From positions 372,001 to 436,000 of the forward strand of contig CP145427.1 in the NCBI GenBank assembly GCA_036867785.1: DNA of 64,000 nucleotides, given 5' to 3'. How positions within the stretch are numbered: position 1 is the first letter of the stretch; each line of letters begins with the position of its first letter. The DNA comes from Plasmodiophora brassicae. Taxonomy: Eukaryota > Endomyxa: Phytomyxea > Phytomyxea > Plasmodiophorida. The translations under genes and the position numbers were made by a program. The notes under the pieces were generated by a model. That model was not told the DNA's origin. It did no database searches and worked only from the letters and a program-made list of their open reading frames with translations. Shown here one piece after another: positions 1-17,127 of the stretch.

Positions 1-4520
<4,520 letters not shown>

Positions 4521-4660
4521 CCTTGCTCTGCGGCGTACCCCGCCTAGGCCATCGACTGGCGGGTGACCAGCTGACATGGCCAACACACCCATTAATGAAC
4601 CGACTGGTTAATAGCTATTGGATCGGGTGTTTCGCAAGCCAATGTTCTATTATCACGCCC

Positions 4661-5791
4661 CTATTCCTGATAATGAGCCGGTCTCCAGAACGTTTCCCGC
4701 TGATCTCCGTCCAAGCACGGCCAGGTGTCAGACGTGCGACACTCCGAGGTGAACGCGAACTTCTCGGCTATCCTGGTGTGGTCGTTGACGGTGAAACAGG
4801 TGTCGTCCTGGTCCCCGGCGCCACGTATCAAGTTGTACCTGTACGTCCAGTGCACGCGGCCCCTGTTCTTCTTCTGCTCGCCCATCCACCCGAACAGGTC
4901 ACCTCCATCGTCTACATGCCGACGTCAGCCACACGCGGGACCGGACCGCAATTGGATAACCACCAATGAAGTCTGCCAGTGGTTGCCCGTCGAACCCATG
5001 AAGAATCACACCGTCGTTCCCTGATCCTGTCAATATGCACGACCAGTCGCCGGCGGCCCTGTTTGCCTAGTTTCAAGCTCGTGAGCCGAACTCGACACCG
5101 AGGATACACTCGTCGACGGCCGACCTTCACCACAACGTGAAGAATATGCGGGATCGCTCCAGGGCATAACCGGCTGCCTGGCTCCATCAGCATGAGGAAA
5201 TGAGCAGAGTCACCCGTCAGCGTTTCGAGAACGCTGCCGCGTCCTGTACGAGGCATTGTCATCGTGTGAGATTTGTGGCGCGTTGCCATAGGCCATATAC
5301 CATCTGCGAACCGTATCGCATCGTTCCCTTTGAACGACTTGCGAAGCGCTCCATCATCGTCGCGCGCGTCGACTGAAAGCATCCGAATCGGAATGGTTGC
5401 TTGTGAAAGGGTCGCCGCCTGACCTAAGATTCGGATTCGACCGCGCAGAGGATCCCATTCGGCATCGGCTGCAGGCAGTTGGGCAGCGATGTGGCCCATC
5501 TCCCTACTGGATCTCAGTACGATGAGCAGGAACGGCTTCTCATCTGAACGTTTGGAATCACAACATTGGACCGATTCAACGACGCCGACCGTGCATACTT
5601 GCAATGGCGTCGCGCTGTTCACGGGCTCGCTGCGAGATCACATCGGCGACCGAGCACAGCTGTGATGATGATCGCCGCGGATGATGCGGTTGACCGGGCT
5701 GTACGTGATGGCCAATAAATACGCCAGTCATCAGCGCAAGCGATGTCAGGATCGCAAGGATAAACGGCGTGGCAGCCGGTACGACCCGCAT
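4661..5791 (-). CDS. Unknown secreted or single-anchor protein
   Basis: I do not recognise this gene. The proposed start gives MRVVPAATPFILAILTSLAL, a short basic head and a hydrophobic stretch that reads as a signal peptide or N-terminal anchor. A His/Pro/Arg-rich linker follows. Downstream exons run to a stop at 4661. One intron near 4910-4960 is clear: joining across it gives LADFIDDGGDLFGWMGEQKK in one frame. The C-terminal exon is hydrophilic with four cysteines and several aromatics (near WTYRYNLIRGAGDQDD), which suits an extracytoplasmic domain. The junctions near 5600 and 5050 are less certain. It converges on the ABC transporter with only about 140 bp between the two stops. Confidence 0.5.
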
Positions 5792-5999
5792 CGTTGTGAC
5801 TCCTGACAGTAGCGCAGCAGCCTTCTCAGCAGCCCTAATTGTGACGGTGACGATCGCCCTGCTGAGCGTCGCTCGGACGGCGGGGAATCCAGTGCAAATG
5901 TGGGAACCGGCCGAATAGGGACAATTAAGTAGCATAGCGACAAGCCCACGGCGCTGAGCGCCGACCATCAGCCATCTATGTATAGGGAGAGCAGGTCAG

Positions 6000-6328
6000 A
6001 TCGACACTAAACAACTTGGACACTGAACACCGGTTATATGTAATTATCTGAAAATTGCAAAGAATGCGAAGCGTGTGGATCAGAGCTCAGAGCGGTGATC
6101 AGGAGGCTCCCCTTCGACAGTGTTGGCGTCGTGCGTGATTTCGCTGGCAGGCTCTCCCGCAGGTTGCGGTTCACCAGACGCTGCAGCTCCCAGACGCTTC
6201 ATTATGCCCTGCCGATGGATGGTCAACATGGCGGATTTGTTCGCAGGTACGGGTCCGGAGCAGCCGTACCTTCTTGAGGTCGATCAGAGCGGGTCTTAAC
6301 TCGGAATCCTATCATCACACGGCAACCG
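6000..6328. other. Intergenic, nothing recognised
   Basis: This stretch lies between the start of the secreted-protein gene and the 3' end of the cohesin gene. Short frames of up to about 60 codons are present but none has family resemblance or splice support. Parts near 6040 are AT-richer than the flanking genes. Confidence 0.4.
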
Positions 6329-9300
6329 TTATCCAGTTTGTCTCAACAGAAGAAGATCCGCAGTTACATCGTCCTCCAGGATCTGCGAGATCACATCGTC
6401 CAGATGTCGAATGACGCCAGGTAATACCGAGATCGCACATCGCTGCATGAACGGATGAAGTAGTGACAGAAACTTACTTGTTGCTTGACCCATGACGACA
6501 TGGTCGATACCGGCAATCAGTATTCGATCGAACTGAGCATCCGGCGTGGCCGTCAGGCCATAAGACAGAGAGAGACGTTTTGCCATCATCTGCCGCGGAG
6601 GTTGATCAATATGAAACGAATGTCTTCCGGATTCCAAGGGTTGTACCAAAGCTTGTTTGTCACGTCCGTCTTCGAAAGATGATTCTAGGGCTTCCACGAT
6701 AGCCTGTTTGTAGAAACGTTGATATAAAGCTTGATGAAGAAGACGATATCAAACCTGGGCCAGGGACTGAGGACGTTTCCCCCGCAGGAAAGTGACCATC
6801 GCTTTGATGATGCCGCTGATGTCATTGATGACATTTTCATCCCCTGCGCTGTCGTTGACGTATAGCTGGCAGAGCAGAGTGCTTGCAATTTCGACATGCT
6901 GTGGGCAGAAGCTGCACACAAGCAGAGCCTGATAGGTATCAGAGGCTTGATGGGAACTGAACAACCGGTACTGTCTTACAGCGGATTTGACAATCTCTTC
7001 AGAGCCGGGATGTTGCGCAATAACGTCGTATAATTGATGAAACAGGTCATCCGTTAGCCAGTGGCGAATGCTGGGTTTTCCCAACGACGCAGCACTCAAG
7101 TCTGCTGCAATGGCGCATAGGAGCTCCGGGGTCACTCCGTCTTCAGCATTGCTTGGAAACGTGTCGCAGATCCGGAATAACGATGAGAGGCATTCCAAAA
7201 CAACTGAAAAGCGGTTATGCGTTGTCTCTAGCCCGTGGTCGCCTGCCTCCTCTATCCGCATATTAAAGCATATCTCCTAAAATAATGGGCAGCTGTTTGT
7301 CACCTGATAGCTTGGCAAACTTCCACAAGATGCAGGCATGTGCAACTTTGAGCAAACTGGCGACTGTGACACTATCGATAATGTCAACGTCCTCGTGATC
7401 AGCGCTTAGATCTGTTACGCAGCGTTGTAAGGCACTGTCAAACACCTGGGATTCCAGGAGAGCATCGCATTGCGCTTGCTGTGCCAGACAGTGTGTGCGA
7501 GCGTAGCATGCTGAACGCTGTAGTCTCGCATCATCACTATCGTCAACCTGAAACTTGCACTATCATTAACCGTATTCAAAGCCCGTTTCTACACAGCTTA
7601 CAGAATGCGCCTGGGCTGACTGGATGAGCTGTACCGATATCTCTTCAAGAGCTCTCTCAGCGTCTGGACTTCGCGCAGATAGCATAGATAGGGCATTTGC
7701 CAATGGACGAAGGCGCGACGGGGACGTCTCCCGATTAAACGCAGCAACCAAGACGGAAGTCAGGCACGACGGAATGGTAACCATCTCATCAGCGGGACCT
7801 CCAAGAAGGAAATCACATAAAGCAATGATAACCGTCTAGAAAGGAAAATCAGATGGAGTGGAGATGAGAAGGATGGAGGGGGACACTGACGCTTTCAGCT
7901 TGAAACATCGTCACGAGCTCGGTAAAATCAGGGTCGCACCGTAGATTGGAAAATGAGGCAGCTGCAGCTGATTGCATCTCCGTTTGAGCTCTGGTTAGCC
8001 GAGTCTGCGAGAAACCAAGGATATGGTCCTGGAACCATAAGGTCAACGGGGGAGCATACTGGAAGTGGACAAATGGGTGCGCGGTACCAGGCCGGTCGCA
8101 GCCATTTGGGAACACGCGACAAGTAGCTGTGATATGAATGCAGATCGCAGCGAGGCGTTCTAAACGCTGACGTCAGCTTCATGGGAGACAAGCAGTACCA
8201 ACAACGTACTTCTTCGGTCTGAGTTTCAGGACTTTTGCGCAACGTTGCTACGATAGCACTGGCGTCACGAAGGCACTTCACCTTGTAGAAGAACAGATCG
8301 ACCAAACAAGCAACGCTAACATCGAACTGAACCGACGGCGGGCGCCCCTCGATGTAGCTAACTCCAGGTTTGAGAACGAACTATCGTTGGTAGTCATGTC
8401 TTACATAGTGAAAAGTTGCTCGATGTCTTCCAGCATATCCGAGTTTTCCGAGGCGCTGGTACTGAAGGAATCCTCAAAGATGTACCTTGCGGCAGCTTCT
8501 CGAATCGCCCGGTTCTTGTCCCACAAAAGTGGTGACACCTGACAGTGACCCACACATGAGGCGCAGCGACTATCTATATACCACAAAGAGTGTAAACCTC
8601 GCCAAAGACCTCCACATCGGTCAAGACATCATCTTGAACGAGGATTGCAGTGCATGTATCGATCGCGCTAGCTGCAACCTGAACCAGCGTCAGTATAGTG
8701 CTGAAAAAAGGGGCTCGACGGTGTACTTACATGCGGGTCAATATCGTTATGCATTTCAATTATTCGTTTGATAAAACGATTGAGGAAGGATTCCATTTTC
8801 GGGCGAACAGCATCCGATCGGACGAGGCAAGCAATGGAGCGAACAGCGCAGCCTCGAACCTGGGGCAAAGTGAGTGCGTTTTCGTTGAGACGATGCCTTG
8901 ACAGTACCGAAGCCTGGGAGCTGTTAAGTGCCCAACCCAAATATTTGAAGCTGTCAACAGTCGCAAATGGTGGGTAGTGGAGGATCCACTGTGTCACCGT
9001 TTCAATGCTTGTCTCGCGAACAGCGGGGTGTACATCACGGTAGCGCGCGACAAACACACTGAAACCAATCCATGATAAGAATGCCAACCGAATCCACTAC
9101 CGCTCGTGGTCTTACTCTTGATATATCGACAGAATGAGCTCATGCAAATGTGTAAGTTGGGACTGGTATTCGGCGCAATCAGATTTCAGCTGTTGCTGCT
9201 GTCGCTTGTTCCGGGATCCGGCTCCAGACATAGCCTTCTCTGCTGCACCGAGGTCCGACTAGAGAACACTGTGAGCCAATAGCGACTAACATACACCTGC

Positions 9301-10391
9301 AGCGCAGTGCAACCTTGATCTGCCCATGGGCTGTTATCAACGCGTCACCGATCGCAAACGCGAAGCAGCACGCTGTCAGGCGGAATGTCCTGCATCGTTA
9401 CGAATTACAAACTGTTGGGGTCTCACATGCAGCGAACAATACACCTCAGGCCGTTACGTGAAACTGCAACTACCCATTCGAGAACACGATTCAGGACATC
9501 GCTTTCGAATACAGCGTCAGGAAGAAGAACCGTTATCCAAGCGTACACGAACTGTCTCATGCGGGCTTCAAACTTCTTTGCAGCTCCCTACCAGGTGCAC
9601 TCTAAGATGCAAACAGCGATATGAACCTACAAATGCCAACCTTGCTAGGATTTGACACTCCAAAGTGCGCCCCGTGGGTTTTAGCAGACTGCTCAAACGG
9701 CTTCATCAGAGACGATTCCGTTAAATCGGAATTGAGGATGTCAGCCGGGACACGTTTGCGGCTTCCGCAGCACTAGCCGTTACACCCACCGTTACCGTTG
9801 CAGAATCCACACAGCAAAAGTCCACCAACATTGAGCAGTAGTGACACGATCGATGCAACTGCGAGTTCAGTATCATGGTCAAACAGCGCTTTCCAGGACG
9901 CCGCCGCTTCTTTCATAGACCGAGCCTTTGACGTGCTGTCCAGCAGTACGTCTACGAGCAATTTCACTCAAATTGCGCCACCTCGAGATAGACCACGCCA
10001 TACCAATGAGTTTAAGCTGGCCATCATCTTCATCAGTGTCTTCACTGATGAACTCGTCCGGTTGAACGGGGCGCACATTACGCCTGCTCGGGGTGTTCCG
10101 CATGGATTTCGATCGCGACTGCGATCGCACACTGGATGGCGTCACGCTACCCTTCTTCTTGCTCGGCGTTTTCATCCGCTTCGGCACCGGTTCTTCTTCG
10201 TCGTCGTCGTCCGTCGCCACATCCGACAGCGTATCGTCGTCGGTGCCCTCGCCGGGAAGATCCACCCTGGTCCACGAATCAGCACCGGAACCAGCACGCA
10301 GCACCCCGACACCGCCTGACATTGATGCCGGGTGGCGTTCCACTCGGATCCGCGAGCTTCGACGCCGCGGCGTCGTCATCCCCGACGACAT
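6329..10391 (-). CDS. SCC3: Cohesin subunit SCC3/STAG/SA (stromalin)
   Basis: Multi-exon gene for the HEAT-repeat subunit that binds the SCC1/RAD21 kleisin and helps load cohesin on chromatin. The diagnostic stretch is the stromalin conserved domain at about 8700-9080: VFVARYRDVHPAVRETSIE, then WILHYPPFATVDSFKYLGW, as in human STAG1/2. Just upstream (9120-9240) is the helical NKRQQQQLKSDCAEYQSQL segment that precedes it in the family. An earlier exon (9773-9967) carries SWKALFDHDTELAVASIVSL, matching the N-terminal STAG region. The chosen start, MSSGMTTPRRRSSRIRVE, opens a basic then acidic, low-complexity nuclear-type tail. Downstream exons are helical and less conserved, ending at a TAA at 6329. 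It is divergent from the CNBD gene at 10803, with about 410 bp between starts. Confidence 0.85.
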
Positions 10392-10483
10392 GCCCGCGCC
10401 ACACCCAGATACCAAAATGAAATGCAACGGCGAACTGCACCGCGAGCACGACGGCCACCTCCTCAAAACTTCCCAGTCCAACC

Positions 10484-10500
10484 GCCGCCAAAAAAACGCG
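10484..10500. promoter_or_regulatory. TTTTTGGCG-type element upstream of SCC3
   Basis: The + strand reads GCCGCCAAAAAAACGCG; read with the SCC3 gene this is a T-run followed by GGCGGC, about 95 bp upstream of its ATG. It resembles the E2F/DP site TTTSSCGC. The same core occurs near several other starts in this window. Function is inferred. Confidence 0.35.
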
Positions 10501-10683
10501 GTGTGGGTGGGCTTTCCGGGGCGCGGACGGCTGGCCCGAACTGCCATGTGGGGTCGTGACTGGGCAGTAGGTAGTTCACTGTCGACCCTCGACAGTGTCG
10601 AGTCGATTGCAGACAATGCACAGGGGGCACGTGTCTGTGTGTCATTTTGGAATTGGGACGTGATCGTCTGCATCACTTGCCCT

Positions 10684-10711
10684 GTGTGAGTGTGTGTGAG
10701 TGTGAGTGTGA
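10684..10711. repeat. TG/GTGA microsatellite
   Basis: A simple run of GTGTGAGTG-type repeats lies in the divergent intergenic region between SCC3 and the five-CNBD gene. Nothing suggests coding use. Confidence 0.6.
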
Positions 10712-10802
10712 CTGGAGGTCGTCGGGGCGGGAGTCAGCGCGCGCTGTGGCCGCTGTTGGCGCGACGTTCTCCTGGCGGGGCGGCGTTCGGGGCCCATCGA
10801 CC

Positions 10803-13800
10803 ATGGGCGCGCTGCTGTCCAAGAAGAACAATGCCGGTGAGTCGGAGTGCATTCCCCGGGGCAGCTCGGCGCGGTCGGTTACGAGCATGCGCGGGAGCAT
10901 CCTGTAAGCAGGGATCGACGGCATCGGCCCGATCCGGCGACGAGTAACATTATTATGGCAGGAGGCATTCCCAGTCGTTCGACACGATCAACACGTCAGC
11001 GGAGATCCCTTTCTTCGATCAGTTCGGACCCGAACACGCGAAGAAGATGAAGAAGCTGTTCGTGCGAACGGTGCTGCATCACACGCCACTGCCGTTTTCG
11101 CTGAACCCAAACTAATACTGTGTGAAGACCTTCAAGAAAGGTACCGTCATTGCCGAACAAGGCGTCGAAAACGACTCCCTTTACGGTCTCTTCATTATCG
11201 TCAGCGGCGATGTATGTCTGCGTATCACGTTAGGCCTTGTAATATCATGTAAAGCTCCTCAACAGGTTCGTGTCCTTGCCAAGGACCCGGAGACCAGTCG
11301 CCTTGTCTCCCTGAAAGTCCTGTCGAAAGGGCAGTGGTTTGGCGTGGCGCGACTTCCTCAGGGGGTACTTATGCCCATCACCGCTGAAGCAGCTACTGAC
11401 GCGACCATGTACGGCCGCCTGTGCTTTGCGGAACAATTCAGCTCAGCAACGTGATCAGGCTTGTGTTGCCTGTAGCGGCGCTCAAGGAATTGGAGAAGTC
11501 CAACCCGGACATGGCTCTATCAATTACCGCTGGGAACAAGGTTGTACCATTCGACGGTCGTTCCCTTCAATTACTGACCTATTCCCAGACCGTTTCGCTG
11601 TCTACGATTCCATTCTTTGAGGGAATAGACATCCCAACATTGCATCAAATGGCTTCCCTCTTTGAGTACAGGAAGTACAAGGTGGGTCCTCGCTGACCTG
11701 TCATGATCCAGAACTGACTTACGATGCGAAGGCGAACCGTTATCTCTATCGACAAGGTGATCCAGCCAACGGTATCTATATTGTTGTTTCGGGTACGCCG
11801 TCAGTATCGTTCTCTCTTTCCAGGCTCTGAATCTCCCATAGGTACTGTCGCAATGGTTGCGACTCGCCAGGACGGTACCGAGACGCTGTTGTCTCTGATA
11901 TCGAAACCGGAGTACTTTGGGGAACTTGCCCTGTTCACGGCTGACCCCATGGATGTCCAAAACAACCCGGGCCGACGAACCGTATCGATTCGCACCATGT
12001 GCGAAACTGAGCTCCTTTACCTGTCCAGCCAGGATTTTGCAAAGTAGAACGCCATGAACGGACCTGGCAGAACGAAGCTGACTGTTCACCAGGTTCATTA
12101 CCGTTGCGCCACACGTTGTGCACTCCGAAGCATTCAAGGGATCACTTCAAAAGCGCACCGCAGAGTCCTTGAAAGCCATCCCGTTCTTTTCGGATTACGA
12201 GACGAAACAGGTCGGACCACTGATGAAGTTCGACGAAGACGCGCTATCAATTCTGGGCGAGCTCTTCGAATACGTACATTACCCCGACAAGTACTGTGTC
12301 TTCACGCAGGGAAGCACTGGTACGAGGGGGGGCGCCTGGCTGTTGCCGTTTCCCTTTTGATCCGTGTCGGCAGGTGACGCGTTCTATCTTATTGTCGCGG
12401 GAAGTGTGGAAGTTACGTCTGTGTCGGCGCATGATACGATTGCCACATTGGCGACGCTTACCGAAGGCGACTGGTTTGGGGAAATCTCTTTGATCATGGA
12501 CACAAAGAGGACTGCTACTGTCACCACTTTAGAACCGAGTGTCTTCCTTAAGCTAACGAAAGAGAGGTTTCAGAAGGTATGGTGATCTACGACATGGGAA
12601 CCGGCTAGTCCAAATCGCCTGAACCTTGTAGGTCATGGCCATTGCCCCGCACCTCGCGAGACGTATTCGGCAGCGACTTGTGGGCCGCGCATGTCGCCGA
12701 CCTTGTAGCCAATCTGACGTTTGCTCAGCATATGCGAACCTCGGAATGGTTGAAAAACCTTCCGTTCTTCTCGGGTATCAAGGAAAACAAACCGGTTAGT
12801 ATATCCCCGTTGCCGTTGCCTGGTCAGGCACCGATATACCGTTTTCCAGTGGTCGAAGCTGGGACTACTTGGTAGCCAGTTCAAGTTCCGGGAGTGTGTC
12901 ACTGGCGAAGTCGTGTGCCAGCAAGGACAGCGCGACGATCGAACCTTCTACCTCATTGTGCTCGGCAAGGTTCGGGTCACCATCTTGGATGACGGGAAGC
13001 CAGTCGAACTGGATACTCTGGGAGAGTGCCAATGGTAGGTCCTGCGCCGTTGCGAATTCGTTCGTTCATACCGTCGCATCAGGTTTGGCGAGATTGCCCT
13101 GCTCAATGATACACCCCGAACCGCCACCGTGACGTGCGTTGAGCCCACGCTCCTCTGTTACCTCACGCTGGCCTGCTTCGAGAAGTAAGTTTCGGTTCAT
13201 GTGTGCCTTCTATGTTGCTTTGTCCTTAGGCAACGTTCTTCAATTAGGTTTATGGATATCGCCCCTGAACTACGACAAACAATGTCGTGCTTGGTTGCCC
13301 AGCGCACAAGCAATACGCTGCGATCTACCTTCCCGCTCTTTAAGAATATCAAAGAGAACCGACCTGTAGGGCGCTACTACTCTGGTTTCTCGGTTCGCCA
13401 TGTAAAACTGACCTGCACACCTCAGTGGTCCAAGCTCGCCGTCCTCGCATCATTGATGACCTACCAGAATGTCGACCATGACGTTGACATCATACGTCAA
13501 GGTGACCCCGGCCGGTCTCTGTACTTCATCCTAAAGGGTGGCGTCATAATCACGATCAAGCATCCGGAAAAGGGGTTCGAAATCGTCCTGGATACGCTGA
13601 CGGGTACAGAAGCTGCTGTTCTTTGGTTTCGTCCGCTTGACGGGGGCACGGACTGGTGTAGAGGGTGACCTGTTCGGGGAAGTCGCGTTGCTGAAGAACG
13701 TCGACCGTGGAGCGACCGAGAGCGTGTGTACAGCGACGGTCCGCAGCATCGACGATTGTACACTACGTACGCTGATGGATGGTCGCTGATCTGTCTTCTG

Positions 13801-14129
13801 CGCCTTATTCGCCTGCGCAGTGGTGCTGTCACTCGAGTGCTTCCGAAACTTCCTTTCGATGTCCCGGGAGTTGCTGCCTGAGATCGAGAACCTCGCGAAG
13901 GTTCGGGAAGAGCGGGTGCTGAACGCGCTGAAGTCGACAACCGTGCCGTCGGGCCATCAGCTGCAAAAGACGGACAGCAGCGCAACAGTAGGGCCATGAA
14001 TCGCTGCAACGGTTATTCGTTCTGCCCACGCGTGATCGACGTGGTGTGCAGGCTGATTCGTCACACACGACGACGAAGGCGGCGAGCATTGCAGACGACG
14101 ACATTCTGTCCAAACCGGACCATATATGA
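10803..14129 (+). CDS. Five-CNBD cyclic-nucleotide-binding protein, probably N-myristoylated
   Basis: The start at 10803 gives MGALLSKKNN; Gly2 and Ser6 fit the N-myristoylation motif MGxxxS. After an intron come five cyclic-nucleotide-binding domains at roughly 11128-11450, 11740-12047, 12250-12585, 12870-13190 and 13420-13830. Each follows a helical linker of the type IPFFEGIDIPTLHQMASLF. Phosphate-binding cassettes are good in domains 3 and 4 (FGEISLIMDTKRTATVTT, FGEIALLNDTPRTATVTC: Gly-Glu and Arg kept). They are altered in 2 (FGELALF, Arg displaced) and poor in 1 (FGVARL). No kinase, channel or GEF domain is visible. Introns recur at the same place in several repeats, straight after KENKP or KENRP. 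The last exon could instead end at 13999; I prefer a further splice to ADSSHTTTKAAS and a stop at 14129. Likely a membrane-tethered cAMP/cGMP-responsive scaffold. Confidence 0.75.
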
Positions 14130-14272
14130 CGGATAATGCATTAGTCAATAATGTGCCTTCATGTCGCTTCGTTTGGGGCGCGCGCGACTTTATGGCCGTA
14201 CGGGAACGCCGATCGAGGGAACGGATCGTGTTCGATCCAGCAGACCCTAAACGTGCTTCGTATAATCTGCGT

Positions 14273-15779
14273 TCAAGCCAAGATGGGGTCTCCCTCGATG
14301 TTCAACGACCGGCCCAGGTCCCGTAGCTCATCGGTGAACCGGGCAATGAACGTCGCCGGCTGGGCGATCATGTCAGGTTCGGCGGCGACGCACACGGAAT
14401 ACGCGCCATCGTAGCTGACGATGGAGACCTGCGGCCGCGAGTTCGCAATCGGGATGTGCATCGCCGTCATCCTGCACCCGTCGAGGTACACAGGGAACTG
14501 CGGCCCGGGCACGTTCGTGAAGAACATCGAGTGCGCGTCCACCAGCGCGGCGCAGGCGGCCGTCTGCGCTCGCACCGGCAGGACGCTCGACAGCATCGCC
14601 TGCAGCGCGTTCGTCACCACGGCCTCGTTCGTGGCCTTCATCCGGGCCAGCCTGGCGTGCATGCGCCGCAGGCGTTCCACCGGGTCCGACTCGTCGACGG
14701 TCAGCTCGGTCGACACCAGACAGAACAGGTTGCCCAGGTCCTGGTCGACAGGACGAGGCGTCGCCACCGGGATCATCGCCCTGATCCGCCCGGCACTGGC
14801 ACCCTGGTCGAACTCGCGCAGATACCTCGCAACAGCGCCCGACAGCGCGCTGGCGAGCACGTCGTTGACGGTGACGCCGGGACCCGCCGCCGCCTTGATC
14901 GTCTTCACGAACGCGAGCGACAGTCGCGGCGACATCGCCACGACTTTCGCCGGCGACCATTCCAGACGGGGACGACGGTGACCGCGTCGTTGCCTGTCCA
15001 GGTCGCGCGCTCTCGTGTTGACGATCGTTGCCGTATCGCGGCGCAGGGACGCGACCAGGACGCTGAAGACGGCGGGGATCGATAGGCGAATCGACGATGG
15101 CGCCGGCGACGTCGACTTCGCGGAGCGGAACTCGATCGGTCGCCCGTCAGCGTCGGTCAGCAGCGCGGCGAACAGGTGCATGAGGGACAGGCCGTCACCG
15201 ACGAGGTGGTGCACACGGGCGAGAATCGCGTGCTGTCCGGACTGCGTCGCAAAAAAACACCGACCCACGTCAGCGATGTCGCATGCGGAGTGCCGAAACG
15301 GTTGCACGGACGCGGTTGGTGATGCAGAATAGGCGCCAGAGCGGGCGGCAGGCGTCCAGGGCGACGCTGGCTTGCTGCTCGACGAACCTGGCCAGCTCGG
15401 CGTCGTCCTGGACGGTCAGCGATTCGACGTGGTCGCCGATGTTGAAGGTGACCGGCTCCAGGCCGCCGTCCGCGCATGGACGACTGACGAACCGCCGGAA
15501 CTGGTCGCAAGGGACGATCCGCTGGCGGATGACGTCGGCGACGCGGGACGGGTGCGGCAGGGTTTCGAATCGCAGCAGGCCCTGGATGACGACGGTCGCA
15601 TCCCAGGTGCCGAACATGCCCAGGCGGAGCATCTCCGACATGAGCGACAGCCGGCGGCGGCGACGCTGTCGCAGGTACCGAACCAGAAGCAGGCCGAGGA
15701 GCAGCGAGGCCACGAAACTGGGCCGCGCCCAGCGACGTTGTTGCTTGATCCATGCTCGGATCGTGGTGCGGTCTGCCAT
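14273..15779 (-). CDS. WS/DGAT-type O-acyltransferase
   Basis: Bifunctional wax-ester synthase/diacylglycerol acyltransferase family. It would transfer an acyl group from acyl-CoA to a fatty alcohol or diacylglycerol at the ER or lipid droplet. The N-terminus (MADRTTIRAWIKQQRRWARP) leads to a membrane segment, LLLGLLLVRYLRQRRRRR. The catalytic HHxxxDG motif is intact in RVHHLVGDGLSLMHLF. The C-terminal WS/DGAT domain has NVPGPQFPVYLDGCRMTAMH and a final FIARFTDELRDLG. Only one intron is needed: about 52 nt, ending near 15252, joins CITNR to SGQHAILARVHH. It is GC-richer than its neighbours and has far fewer introns, which raises the possibility of later arrival or transfer from bacteria. A storage-lipid role is inferred. 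Confidence 0.85.
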
Positions 15780-16225
15780 TAACTCGTTGAACAGCGGTCT
15801 CTGGTTGGCATGGGCGGCGACGTCAGTCACAGACCCATTGCGATCGGGTCTGGGTTTCCCCACTCGGAGCCTCCTTGGGGGAAAGGAGGCCAGAGTCAAG
15901 TCGCCGTCGAAGGAAGTGGCATCTGGAGACCATGCGTCGGGCCCATTTCTCAAACAGCTGTTGCAGCGGCTTCTTGTTTGTCATTGCCCATCGTGCGGCG
16001 CCTAACTTCGGCGCGTCAGTCTCGCAACACGTCCCGGAAGCCGTCTGAAACAAACGGATGTCAGTAAAGCGCCATCATTGTGGCCAACTGTTTCCAGGCC
16101 GATTTGTACTGCTGCAGGGCGGAGCAACACGAAACGCTTGCTTTCCGTACGTGCCGCGCTAGTACTGGTTGGTTGGGAAACCGAGTGTTTATGCAGATGA
16201 CAATGGTGTGAAGCGAACGTGCGCT
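15780..16225. other. Intergenic, nothing recognised
   Basis: This lies between the WS/DGAT start and the stop of the copper-transporter gene, both on the minus strand. An in-frame extension of the WS/DGAT reading frame reaches 15953 but looks unlike the family N-terminus. I see no RNA gene or repeat here. Confidence 0.4.
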
Positions 16226-16965
16226 CTAGTGGCACGATGAACGCTGGACGTTCTGCGGGGTGTCGCTCGTGCTGAACACGAAAAAGCCGACGCCGGCACC
16301 AACCACCTACAGTAAACACGATCAGGACGTGCTACTACTGATGGTGCGTTCCCGTCCACCGACCAACGCAATCGCCAGCCCCCACTCGAACAACATGAAG
16401 ACGAGCATCAGCATCAGCGAGGAGAACACGCGTAGCGTGTGCAACGCTGCACGAAGCAATTGCTGGCTTGCGGTGTACTTCGACGCTTTAGTGCCCGACT
16501 GCATGCGACGGTCACAAACCTAGACAGATCGCACGAGACGGCGTCAAATGCGGGCAAACTTGCAGGGCACGACAGTTACCTGCTGGACATTAAGCAGACC
16601 TTCGTACAGGAATGCCAGAATAAAGATGACGATCATGCTGACGATATACTCTGGATGGGCGATATTCAACGGGGAGCGGGTGACAGGCAACGCCGATGCG
16701 ATGCCGAACCGGTGGTCGTTTTGACGGTCCAGAACGGGAACAGGACACCGATCGGGGTTTTCCCATCCCAGACATGGAACGTGCCGCAGCCGCCGCCGTG
16801 CCCGGGGTCGGGCCCCACCGGCTGGACGCCCTGCTGCTGAACCGGGGCGCCGCCGCCATCCGCCGCCGGGCGCGAGCGCGGGCACGGGCATGCGGGCGAC
16901 ACGCCGATCGCCAGGCACGCGACCAGCACGGCGACAACGGCGACGCGCAGTTGGGACGACGCCAT
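16226..16965 (-). CDS. CTR/COPT-family copper transporter
   Basis: High-affinity Cu(I) importer of the three-TM CTR family. The start at 16965 gives MASSQLRVAVVAVLVACLAI, a signal peptide, then an ectodomain with CPCPRS and several Gly/His residues instead of the usual Met-rich boxes. TM1 is YIVSMIVIFILAFLYEGLL, with the LYEGL ending typical of the family. TM2, in a separate exon, is FSSLMLMLVFMLFEWGLAI and contains the MxxxM copper-pore motif (MLVFM). TM3 comes from the last exon, VVGAGVGFFVF, with the GxxxG packing motif. The tail ends TPQNVQRSSCH; a terminal Cys-His recalls the HCH copper-handoff tail of human CTR1. Exons join across short introns. A T5GGCGCC element lies about 165 bp upstream of the start. 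Confidence 0.82.
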
Positions 16966-17127
16966 GCCAACGGTGCCGATCCCCCCGACGCAATTTGCAA
17001 ACTGATGAGGGGGAGAGAGTCCGCCACGGGCGCGTCTGCCCCGGCGGCAGTTTTGGGTGGCCACCGGCGCGCGACTTGCATCACATAAAGTGCGCGACTG
17101 CAGCACAAACATGCGGACAGCGGCGGG

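Noticed and set aside
10190-10225. TCGTCGTCG trinucleotide run as a repeat of interest
   Set aside because: It encodes the acidic Asp/Glu stretch of the SCC3 N-terminus and is ordinary for such tails.
14456-15085. Arg/His-rich + strand frame of 209 codons
   Set aside because: Mirror of the WS/DGAT coding frame; composition artefact.
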